Shown: in pieces, positions 57,101-64,000 of the stretch
Position numbering within the stretch: the stretch's first letter is position 1
Layout of the letters: the number at the start of each line of letters is the position of its first letter
NCBI RefSeq assembly: GCF_900104585.1
Contig: NZ_FNVX01000003.1
Coordinates: forward strand, 62,001-126,000
Origin: Bacteroides ihuae
Lineage (GTDB): Bacteria; Bacteroidota; Bacteroidia; Bacteroidales; Bacteroidaceae
Length of the DNA: 64,000 bases
Reading direction: 5' to 3'
Made by a program: the position numbers and the translations under genes
The notes under the pieces: model-generated
The model's database searches: none
What the model was told of the DNA's origin: nothing
The model's input: only the letters and a program-made list of their open reading frames with translations

Positions 57101-58107
57101 AAGTTAATGCTTAATTCAACGCTAAAGATATTTGATTTTTTAGTTATTTGCAAATCATGTCTCCCCGAATACAGCAAAACAAGCCTTCTTCTTACATTTT
57201 CAAGTCCAACACCAGATTGAATATCCGATTTCGACGTACTCTCAGTGTTGAAATAATTTGCGCAACTGAATCTCAACGTGTTTCCATCCAAATGGATGCT
57301 TGTATTGATAACCGGCATCGGTTCTGCATGGCACGAATGTTTAAAGGCATTCTCCACAAAAGGGATAAACAACATCGGGGCTATCTTTATATTCCTAACA
57401 TCCTGTTGTGTAAAAGAAAACTTTACGTAATCATTATCCTTTACGCGCAATTGCTGAAGTTGTATGTAACTAGTGAGGTAATCAATTTCCTTTTGTAATG
57501 GCACAACATCCGTTCCGGTCTCGTAGATCATATATCGAAGCATCTCAGACAAAGTGACTAGCATTTTAGACGCATCTTTTGGTGATTTATAGATCAGACA
57601 GTCGATATTGTTGAGTGTGTTGAAGAGGAAATGAGGGTTGATTTGCAGTTTAAGCAGCTTAAGCTCATTTTTCAGGTTCTTGTTTTCAATCTCTGATTTC
57701 ACTTGAATGTTGGCAAACCAGTTTTCAAAACCTCTCACCAGGCAACCGCATTGAGCAATAATGAAGGAACCTAGCATCGGTAGCAAAAATATGTGATAAT
57801 CAAACAAGTTGAAGCTAGAAAGAAAAAGTCTGGAAAATAGCAGAAAGATAGCTGAAACAACTACACTTAGCGTAATAGATAAAATCAAATACTTCACAAG
57901 TTGCCTTTTCTCAAAGTAACGTATTAGCCAATAATAGGAAACATAAAAGATAATAGTTGCCCAGATAAAATTGATGTAAAATTGAGGAGTCAAATCCTGT
58001 AAAGTGACTAATATTTCCTTTTTTTGCATAACTTCCATTACCAAAGAAAATAGTAGGTAAACCACCCAGAAAAGAGTATGGATAAGTGCTTTCAGGATAT
58101 ATTTCAT
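57097..58107 (-). CDS. LytS-type sensor histidine kinase
   Basis: 336 residues from the ATG at 58107; the frame extends four codons further to a TTG. Four hydrophobic segments (about 5-120) form the membrane sensor, followed by a coiled-coil stretch and the His_kinase domain with phosphoacceptor His159 in LQINPHFLFNTLNNI. The HATPase-like end has IPFVENAFKHS (N box) and SGVGLENVRRRL. It is the partner of the following response regulator through an ATGA overlap. No input domain of known ligand was seen. Confidence 0.9.
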   Translation of the reverse strand: MKYILKALIHTLFWVVYLLFSLVMEVMQKKEILVTLQDLTPQFYINFIWATIIFYVSYYWLIRYFEKRQLVKYLILSITLSVVVSAIFLLFSRLFLSSFNLFDYHIFLLPMLGSFIIAQCGCLVRGFENWFANIQVKSEIENKNLKNELKLLKLQINPHFLFNTLNNIDCLIYKSPKDASKMLVTLSEMLRYMIYETGTDVVPLQKEIDYLTSYIQLQQLRVKDNDYVKFSFTQQDVRNIKIAPMLFIPFVENAFKHSCHAEPMPVINTSIHLDGNTLRFSCANYFNTESTSKSDIQSGVGLENVRRRLVLLYSGRHDLQITKKSNIFSVELSINL

Positions 58108-58268
58108 GATTGTATTCAATTATAAAGTGTCTTTTCACGAAAACCAACTAGAATTCATGCAAAGCTATAAAAAAAGCTCATGCGCAAAGAATTATAAGGA
58201 TAGAGACTTAGAATCAAATAGATATGATTCTAAGTGTGATGAATAATCGTGTGCTAGTCTGGGTTTGT

Positions 58269-58661
58269 TCACTTCATTCTTGGTTTAGAGAACAAAGGAA
58301 TAGCATACAATATCATCGGCACCAGACACATAATCAAGATTATCGGGCTAGTGGAGCTAATACCAAAAAAAGTAAATTCCGTAATAACACGAATCAAATA
58401 GAAAAAAGAAAAGAGACTAAGAACACCATACTTAACAGAACTGCTCAAGAGAGCCTTTGCCTGAGAAATAGGAATAATTCCCATAAAGAGTAGCAGTAAA
58501 AGGCAAATTGCATGATATGTTAAGAAAATGGCCCTATCCACATTTGGTAAACAGCCTAAATCGTTTTCCCAATTAAATACCCGATAAAAAAATAAGTGAA
58601 AGACAACAAACAATAGGCTAATAAGACCCGCAATGCGAAGTAAAAGAGTTTGATTTTTCAT
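58269..58661 (-). CDS. Small four-helix membrane protein, function unknown
   Basis: 130 residues with about four hydrophobic segments (LLRIAGLISLLFVVFHLFFY, AIFLTYHAICLLLLLFMGI, VLSLFSFFYLIRVITEF, IILIMCLVPMILYAIPL). No family was recognised. It lies 13 bases after the DUF2867-like gene on the same strand, so it is probably its operon partner and the last gene of a three-gene group upstream of the LytS/RND genes. Confidence 0.75.
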   Translation of the reverse strand: MKNQTLLLRIAGLISLLFVVFHLFFYRVFNWENDLGCLPNVDRAIFLTYHAICLLLLLFMGIIPISQAKALLSSSVKYGVLSLFSFFYLIRVITEFTFFGISSTSPIILIMCLVPMILYAIPLFSKPRMK

Positions 58662-58674
58662 TATTTATATACAT

Positions 58675-59160
58675 TTAGTAATTACATATTCTAGCCAGCA
58701 TATCTCTAATAATCAGATAATGAAATGGTTTGATGATAGAAAAATAACCCCTTCCCATTAAATTGTGAAATTTGACAACCGTTGCAAGCTTCACAATATA
58801 GGTCTCTTGATAGACTTCATATTGAAAGGAAAGCCAAGCTTCAAGATGCTTATCATCTGCAAACAATAGAATCTCTCGCTCGCTTCTTTCCAACACATTG
58901 AAGAAACTAACTTTTTCACCTTTTTGTGCATTTAGGTCTTTCTTTGACTCCATGTTTGTCTCCAGCCCAAACGGTTTAACCAATAGATTACGTAACTTAT
59001 AAAGAAGAGTAATCCATTTCGGTTCGAATAGGAGGGTCGACAAACACGATTCTAGTGTAATTGTTCCTTTGCTTGCCTTCGATTGATAACACTCTACATA
59101 ATCTGCACTTTGACAGACGTGATAGATAAATGAATGTTCAGTAATGTCTATTTTCTCCAT
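58675..59160 (-). CDS. DUF2867-like protein
   Basis: 161 residues from the ATG at 59160, which leaves a 5-base gap to the upstream gene; a longer open frame overlaps it. The text resembles DUF2867 (LLVKPFGLETN, LLFADDKHLEAWLSFQYEVYQE, VVKFHNLMGRGYFSIIKPFHYLIIRDML). DUF2867 proteins often accompany small membrane proteins as here, sometimes fused to SDR enzymes elsewhere, but no function is established. Confidence 0.7.
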   Translation of the reverse strand: MEKIDITEHSFIYHVCQSADYVECYQSKASKGTITLESCLSTLLFEPKWITLLYKLRNLLVKPFGLETNMESKKDLNAQKGEKVSFFNVLERSEREILLFADDKHLEAWLSFQYEVYQETYIVKLATVVKFHNLMGRGYFSIIKPFHYLIIRDMLARICNY

Positions 59161-59165
59161 TTGTT

Positions 59166-59540
59166 TTATTTTTTGAATAAGATGATCCCAAAAGAAACCC
59201 ATAATACTGTTTCACAAATGATGGCTATAAGAATAGAAGAATTCACCGTGCCCTTAATAAATTCATAACTTCCCATGCAAGATAATCCAAACATTGTAAT
59301 TCCGGTGGCTATACAGATGACTTGTCTTGCTTTTGAATGAGGTAAATTTCTGGCTCCAAACATCAACACAGAGATTCCCAACATAAACATTGACGCTCTC
59401 CGAGCAAGAATACATCCGGCTTCGGAAGCTTCCAACCCTAAATCTTCAATAAAAGAACTTGGGGTGAAAAGTAATTGTGCAAACAAATAAATGAATAATA
59501 CAGAAGTTGCGATGCTCACAATCTTATAAAAAAGTTTCAT
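59166..59540 (-). CDS. Small membrane protein, DUF4345-like
   Basis: 124 residues with four hydrophobic segments (IVSIATSVLFIYLFAQLLF, MFMLGISVLMFGARNL, VICIATGITMFGLSCMG, ILIAIICETVLWVSFGIILF). The pattern RRASMFMLGI after the first helix is like DUF4345/DoxX-like four-helix proteins. First gene of the three-gene group with the DUF2867-like protein. Function unknown. Confidence 0.65.
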   Translation of the reverse strand: MKLFYKIVSIATSVLFIYLFAQLLFTPSSFIEDLGLEASEAGCILARRASMFMLGISVLMFGARNLPHSKARQVICIATGITMFGLSCMGSYEFIKGTVNSSILIAIICETVLWVSFGIILFKK

Positions 59541-59642
59541 AATCTATCTATCTTTTAAGTGATGCTGTGTGATGTTTTAATCTTTTGTGCAAAAGTACTA
59601 TGTCAGAGGAGTGGCACCAAAATTAGTTCACCAAATGGCATA

Positions 59643-60883
59643 TTATGGTAATGAAACGCAATTTGTATGATATTGCTGTAAAGGACTGTTGGGCTTATCA
59701 GGAATCGTCATAGATAGAATACCTGCATCCAATAAAGGATTGATTATATTCTTTTTAAATCGGCTACGATTTGTTTGCCCTACAACTTCCATGATTTTTT
59801 GTATAGAATGGGGCTTTGAACAATATTCTATTATTTGTTCTGCAATAGAATTGTAACGCATCTCAAGCTTAGGACAAGCTTGGGACAGACTTGAGACAGA
59901 TGCTGTCTTAGGTCTGATACTGATAGCTCTTTTGAACACTGCCGTAAACATCCCCTCCGTATGAAACTCCGGTTCAGGAAGATTGGCTGCTTTCATAGCT
60001 TCCTGCATGCGAGGAATACCGGATGCGACCTTTTCAACCAAGTGCATACGGGTAAATAGTCCGAATATTAACGGATTACGTGTCATACTCTTGTGTCCGA
60101 AATCTTTGGCTACTATCGGCAACAGTCCTCCGGGATTGGAAACTTCTACTCGGTCATCGAACATCTCTATCATAATGGTCCACCAAATACCTTATCATCT
60201 ATGATATATACTTTAGTTGTTCCCTTGAAAAGAACACATCTTGTTATTGCGTGTGGAAATTTCCGTTCAGATTGTTTTCCAAAAAACATGGCAGCACCGT
60301 TCTTAGCTATTCCTTTATCCGTGAACAGTTCCAAATTCTCAAATATCTGTTTGTTGGCAATAGATGGACTCAGTTTTGCCTCGGTGCGGAAGTCTTTTAT
60401 CGCTTGCTCGTCTGCATCCGTGTAGATGTTGAACCACGAGCAGGGAATGGCATCAAAGAATATCTTATTACACTCCTGAAAGAAGCTGCGCATTTCTTCT
60501 ACCGTACGGAGCTTTTGAGAATTGGCTCCTTCACGGACAAAGATAGAGCCGGAAAAAATATAAGGTTTGTCCTTGCCTGATGGAACATCAATCACCCAAA
60601 TGGATTTGTCTTCAATAGTTACAGCACACATCTCACAATGGAGTGCCGGAGAATTTTCGCTGATAGAACCCTGAATAGCCGAAGGTTTATCATTCTCTAA
60701 GTTGGTACCGATAATCAGTCCGTTATCATCTATCCCAATAAGTAAATATCCTCCGTCAGCGTTGGCGAAAGCGCAAATTTCTTCTGTCAGTTCACGGACC
60801 TTTGAGGGGACACGAACTTTAAACTCCACATTATAGCCTTCTCCGCTATCAATGAGTGATTGTAGGCTTTCTTTCTCAATCAT
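59643..60883 (-). pseudogene. Broken AlbA_2/Schlafen-type ATP-binding protein gene
   Basis: Two frames make up the gene. The first (60170-60883, 237 codons) has the AlbA_2 domain (YNVEFKVRVPSKVRELTEEICAFANADGGYLLIGIDDNG, FVREGANSQKL). The second (59643-60173, 176 codons) has MIEMFDDRVEVSNPGGL and the helix-turn-helix-like end. The family normally has about 70-90 residues between these, including the EAVREALVNAVVHRDY segment, which is missing here. The stop of the first and start of the second overlap by ATGA. The missing segment is the ATP-binding core, so I take the gene as decayed. Confidence 0.7.
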
Positions 60884-61219
60884 AATTAATCAATTGAATT
60901 ACAAAGATATAATTAATCCTTCAAGATGCGGGGCTTGTTTTGTTGAAAAATAACAAACTTCGTTTTTATAACCAACCTTTGCTACGTAAAGGATTACGTT
61001 TAATTATCAACTAAAAATCTGCACTATTCAGTTGTTTCAACTGCACGGTTCTCTTTCGTCAACTGCATCGTTGTGTTGGAGCAACTGCACGGTGCAGTTG
61101 AGCAGCACAGCTTTCATCTATTGACCATTCGAAACACGACAACGAGCGAAGCAAAGCGGCTCGCTAAAGCAAAACCATTACGCAGCTTGAACTGAACGAG
61201 GTATTCGTGTGCGAAGCGA
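60884..61219. repeat. Repeat-rich gap of 336 bases with CAACTGCA-type repeats
   Basis: The gap before the AlbA_2-type gene has no coding frame. CAACTGCACGG occurs at 61038-61048 and 61082-61092, CAACTGCATCG at 61060-61070. A 19-bp palindrome, CAACTGCACGGTGCAGTTG (61082-61100), and CAGTTGTTTCAACTG (61029-61043) lie there too. Spacing of the units is about 22 bases, which looks like an iteron or operator cluster. Confidence 0.6.
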
Positions 61220-61245
61220 TTATCCCGCTAAAGCAAAACTCTTGC
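61141..61245. repeat. Imperfect direct repeat around CGCTAAAGCAAAAC
   Basis: CGCTAAAGCAAAAC is present at about 61161 and 61221, each preceded by a GCGAAGC and followed by a (T/A)(A/T)CGC or TTGCGC. The second copy lies in the last codons of the DUF4373-like gene. The pair seems to be part of a repeat family, not of a gene. Confidence 0.45.
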
Positions 61246-62185
61246 GCCTTAGGTCAGGCGAAGGAGGTGGGCGTAGCATCAAGCAAGCGATTGAACTTGA
61301 GCGCAGCAAGTTGAATCGCTCGTAGCTCCGATCATCATCGAAGTAATCCGAAACGAGAAGCATGGAGGTTGGCTTTCTGCTTCTTTCCTTTTTGCGGCAA
61401 GCCAAAAATGGAAGAATAGAAACACGACAATTGTTTGTGGTTGTGGAAGTGATTACGCGCGCAGTTGTTGTACCACAACAACCATACTTTTCTTTATCTT
61501 TTTCTACTTTACTTTCCTTTTCTAGAGAACACGCTGCAACTTCTTCATTATCAGCATTTTGCAAAAGTGTATTTTGCGTTGTTTTTGCACTGTTTTGCAC
61601 ATCGTTCTGCATGCTATTTTGCACATTGTTTTGTGCACTTTGAAACAGTTCGTTCGCACTCTTTTGCATCACTTCAGAGCAAGTTATATCAGACTCTTTT
61701 GCCGGAGAATTGACAATTTCCGAAGTGACAGTTCCGACAGTTTGTGTCTCCATTTTCGGTGCATACTCCTGTTGTGGCTCAGTCATCGAAACAGCTTTTT
61801 TCTGTCTCGCCACTCTTTTTGGCACTCTATTTGGAACTACAACCTCGGGCGTTTGATCCTTTTTTGCTGCCATTGTTTTACGCTTTTCGTCAAGCGGCTT
61901 CATTCGTTTGCTGAGTCCGGGGGACGAGAAGTACTGCTCATCATCCAGCACAAACAAGTCGTACTTCTGGATAATGTCAGATAAATACTCCGTCGAAAGA
62001 CCAAACTCCCTAGCCAAGGCAGGAAGCAGAGAGAATGGCATCGAATAATTTTTCTGCATGCGCAGATACTCTATTAGACACCAATAAATACCGTATCCCT
62101 CAAGACCTTTATCGGCTTTGAGGCGCAATAGTTTAATGTTATTGTGCGCTGTTACATCGTGTGGAAAGTACTGATCATTTTTCAT
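61220..62185 (-). CDS. DUF4373 (Lin1244/Lin1753 N-terminal)-like protein with odd C-terminus
   Basis: 321 residues. Residues 1-110 match the DUF4373 pattern (YFPHDVTAHNNIKLLRLKADKGLEGYGIYWCLIEYLR, SMPFSLLPALAREF). The middle (110-230) is low-complexity, Gln/Asn/Ser-rich, with repeated QNNVQNSMQNDVQNS. The end (about 235-321) is Ser/Arg/Pro-rich (RPPPSPDLRRKSFALAG) and unlike any protein, probably read through repeat DNA after a frameshift or loss of the normal end. The family occurs in mobile or replication-related genes of Bacteroides and is often multi-copy. Function unknown. Confidence 0.6.
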   Translation of the reverse strand: MKNDQYFPHDVTAHNNIKLLRLKADKGLEGYGIYWCLIEYLRMQKNYSMPFSLLPALAREFGLSTEYLSDIIQKYDLFVLDDEQYFSSPGLSKRMKPLDEKRKTMAAKKDQTPEVVVPNRVPKRVARQKKAVSMTEPQQEYAPKMETQTVGTVTSEIVNSPAKESDITCSEVMQKSANELFQSAQNNVQNSMQNDVQNSAKTTQNTLLQNADNEEVAACSLEKESKVEKDKEKYGCCGTTTARVITSTTTNNCRVSILPFLACRKKERSRKPTSMLLVSDYFDDDRSYERFNLLRSSSIACLMLRPPPSPDLRRKSFALAG

Positions 62186-62431
62186 TTCCCAAAGGTCACG
62201 AAAAAAAAGAGGTATCTTGTTACGTTATAACACAACAAGGACATAAATTATGCTTAATAGAATAAAAAAGAAAGTCAAAACAGTTTCTTAAAAACTCCTT
62301 CGATGTAAATACATATAAAATATTTTATTACTAGTTATAGGATATTTTGTAATATTACTTTAAATGAACAGGATAGATTCAGGAACGCCGTTACAGACTT
62401 CACCTTTTTTATTCCAGAGCATATCTGTTTT

Positions 62432-62779
62432 TTATTTGTCTGTAAACTTATGAGGAAGTTTCGTTCCCGGTTTTGTGGAGATTTTGAATACACAAACAAT
62501 CTTTTCACCCGTCATTTTAGCTTTAGATACAAGTGCATTAAATTCATCCATTCCAGGCATATACATTTGAATAGAAGATATTTGTTCTTTGTCTATCAAC
62601 TGTATATCGTTTGCTACTACCAGATACAGTTGCTTATCTAATTGTAATAAGCATTTGTCTTTTTCCGAAGAATTAACCAAAAACTTAACCGTAGCACTCT
62701 TTTCTTTTCTAACATTTTGAGAAATACAGATAGGAAAAATCCCTATCATAAAAAAGCAAAGCAAATAAATTTTCTTCAT
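62432..62779 (-). CDS. Small secreted protein, function unknown
   Basis: 115 residues with a signal peptide (GIFPICISQ). The mature part is mixed alpha/beta (VVANDIQLIDKEQISSIQMYMPG) and has a central Cys. No family was recognised. It lies 8 bases from the propeller lipoprotein gene on the same strand and is probably cotranscribed with it. Confidence 0.6.
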   Translation of the reverse strand: MKKIYLLCFFMIGIFPICISQNVRKEKSATVKFLVNSSEKDKCLLQLDKQLYLVVANDIQLIDKEQISSIQMYMPGMDEFNALVSKAKMTGEKIVCVFKISTKPGTKLPHKFTDK

Positions 62780-62787
62780 AAGATAAA

Positions 62788-63840
62788 CTATTTAAGTGAT
62801 AAATTATATTCTACAATATCATTCCCCATATTATCATATTCTGCAAGTACAAACAGCTTATTACCCTTCACAGCCAAAGATGTTCCTTCACAGTCTAAAC
62901 GTAACAAATAGCAGGGGTTTCCATTCCAATCAAAAACATGTACTTCGTTTCCTAAATGAAAAGTATTTCCATCTTGTTGAAGACGACCGGAATATAAAGC
63001 AAAAATATACTTATCAGTAGCATCAACAGCCAAATACCCCCATCGGGTCTCACTGTTTGGTCTAAAATTAGGCGTTCCATTCACATCTTTAGTCGTTAAT
63101 TTTGGGGTGAACTCATTTATGTAACAAACTTCTTTAGCCGTTTTCTTCAGCAAGTTCCATTCATAAATTTGTAAAATTCCTCCATATCGAGTGACCAAAG
63201 CCGTTCTTCTCCCCCCAGGTTGCGTACACATCAATGATTGATAGGCAACTCCTAATACATGAAATGGTGCTTCTACTGAGTTTTCACTTACAGGATAATT
63301 ACCAGCATAAGCACATGCCGTTCCTTTCTTATCTAATAAGCAGAGACGACCTTCTTGAAATACACCACTCGCCACATAATTGGAATCTTGTAAATCGACT
63401 AATGAAATAATTCCGGACAAACTTGTTTGAAACAAAATTTGTGTTGCCAGAGAATCGCCAGAAATTATGCTATCCACGTCATAACGGAGCAAAGCCATTT
63501 TAGAGCCATCAAAAATATCGAAATGATTAGAACGAGATATTATTGGTCCTGGATTTATCAGTTCGCTCGGTCCGTCTCCACGTTTTCCGAAATTATAGAC
63601 TTGCTTTTTATGAAGAATGTCAATGAGGGTTAGCTTTGTCTCTCCCCAATCATTCCTTAATGCCACAAAATCACCTATAACATCAATATCAAAGACTTTG
63701 CCTAAGTTCTCATTAACTTTCCAATTTACTCCTACTAAATCTATTGTTTCAGCAAACTTTAGCTTGTGACTATCAGAGAAGGAACATCCTATCAATATAG
63801 ACAAACTTACCAAAAGAAGTATGTATTTTCTGTATTTCAT
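62788..63840 (-). CDS. TolB-like six-bladed beta-propeller lipoprotein
   Basis: 350 residues with lipobox LIGC (Cys19). The text fits the Bacteroides TolB-like propeller family: VFDIDVIGDFVALRND, VYNFGKRGDGPSEL, FDIFDGSKMALLRYDVD and the C-terminal LAVKGNKLFVLAEYD. The GKRGDGPxE stretch is the hallmark I rely on. Function is unknown; members are surface or periplasmic lipoproteins, often in tandem with small peptides and membrane proteins. Regulation is not visible. Confidence 0.75.
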   Translation of the reverse strand: MKYRKYILLLVSLSILIGCSFSDSHKLKFAETIDLVGVNWKVNENLGKVFDIDVIGDFVALRNDWGETKLTLIDILHKKQVYNFGKRGDGPSELINPGPIISRSNHFDIFDGSKMALLRYDVDSIISGDSLATQILFQTSLSGIISLVDLQDSNYVASGVFQEGRLCLLDKKGTACAYAGNYPVSENSVEAPFHVLGVAYQSLMCTQPGGRRTALVTRYGGILQIYEWNLLKKTAKEVCYINEFTPKLTTKDVNGTPNFRPNSETRWGYLAVDATDKYIFALYSGRLQQDGNTFHLGNEVHVFDWNGNPCYLLRLDCEGTSLAVKGNKLFVLAEYDNMGNDIVEYNLSLK

Positions 63841-63906
63841 AATTTAATTTGATTTAAGAGAGAGTAGGGATGCCCTCATTCATGACATTCCTACTCTTTT
63901 TACATT

Positions 63907-64000
63907 CTATGCATTAACGGGGATAATGCGAATAAGATGAAAAAATACAAGTTCCGTTCCAATATATAGCGCAATACCCACTGCCAGAGTAACAACCAGA
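63907..64000 (-). CDS. C-terminal end of a membrane protein (partial)
   Basis: The frame is open into the window from the right edge and ends at the stop 63907-63909. Its last 30 residues read LVVTLAVGIALYIGTELVF and FHLIRIIPVNA, which looks like a final membrane helix. Nothing further can be said. Confidence 0.45.
   Translation of the reverse strand, partial: LVVTLAVGIALYIGTELVFFHLIRIIPVNA

Noticed and set aside
60170..60883. Two separate functional genes for the AlbA-type halves
   Set aside because: The two frames together make one family-length protein that lacks only its central core; a broken single gene is simpler.
62360..62422. A 20-codon ORF after the small secreted protein gene on the minus strand
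   Set aside because: It begins 9 bases after the stop, but is too short and has no recognised similarity.

Overview
The window looks like a chromosome segment of a gut Bacteroides species. The evidence is paired SusC/SusD genes with lipoprotein glycosidases, a one-protein hybrid two-component regulator, TAnnTTTG-type -7 promoter boxes, a Rho factor with a long disordered insert, a FeoA-FeoB fusion, and a LytS/LytTR pair beside an RND pump. No phage, CRISPR array, rRNA or intact insertion sequence was seen. All family calls were made by reading motifs, not by database search.

Layout. (1) 1-10018 (+): most of a polysaccharide utilisation locus (PUL1), with a SusC tail, a SusD-like lipoprotein, a GH18 lipoprotein, two surface glycan-binding lipoproteins (DUF1735 plus F5/8C, DUF1735 plus LamG), GH3 and GH92. 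The GH18/GH92 pair suggests N-glycan use. A possible IS110-type relic lies before GH3. (2) 10091-12492: an outer-membrane TonB-type receptor behind a possible ECF-sigma promoter. (3) 12521-22113 (-): housekeeping genes (trmO-like, tRNA-His, a CapA-like lipoprotein, folD, ffh, a MATE exporter, rho, tilS). (4) 22272-27213 (+): repeats, feoAB, a Cys-rich Feo partner, tRNA-Cys, a DEDDh exonuclease and a metallophosphoesterase. (5) 27381-50739: a second, larger PUL (PUL2). GH43 and the hybrid regulator run on the minus strand; divergently run SusC, SusD, two CBM48-CE1-type esterases, an unrecognised secreted protein, two GH43s, a BD-FAE-like esterase, a GH10-CE1 fusion, a DUF4380-like protein and GH9. 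This enzyme set points to acylated arabinoxylan. Fossils sit at both ends of the plus-strand operon: a SusC N-terminus on the left and a GH51 fragment on the right. (6) 50750-59540 (-): a tripartite RND efflux operon, its likely LytTR/LytS regulators and three small genes. (7) 59643-64000 (-): a decayed AlbA/Schlafen-type gene, a repeat-rich stretch, a DUF4373-like gene with an odd C-terminus, a small secreted protein, a TolB-like propeller lipoprotein and the end of a membrane protein.

How it works together. In each PUL the SusC/SusD pair imports oligosaccharides released by surface enzymes, and periplasmic exo-enzymes finish degradation. In PUL2 the GH10 cuts the xylan backbone, the esterases remove acyl or feruloyl groups, the GH43s remove arabinose or xylose, and the hybrid regulator senses the product. 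The rest is core translation, secretion, iron uptake and efflux.

No clearly new system stands out. The most unusual signals are a perfect 22-bp inverted repeat in the PUL2 control region, the four-copy 14-bp repeat cluster before feoAB, the unrecognised PUL2 protein at 40431-41201, the two PUL fossils, and a 34-codon ORF coupled to the efflux operon.
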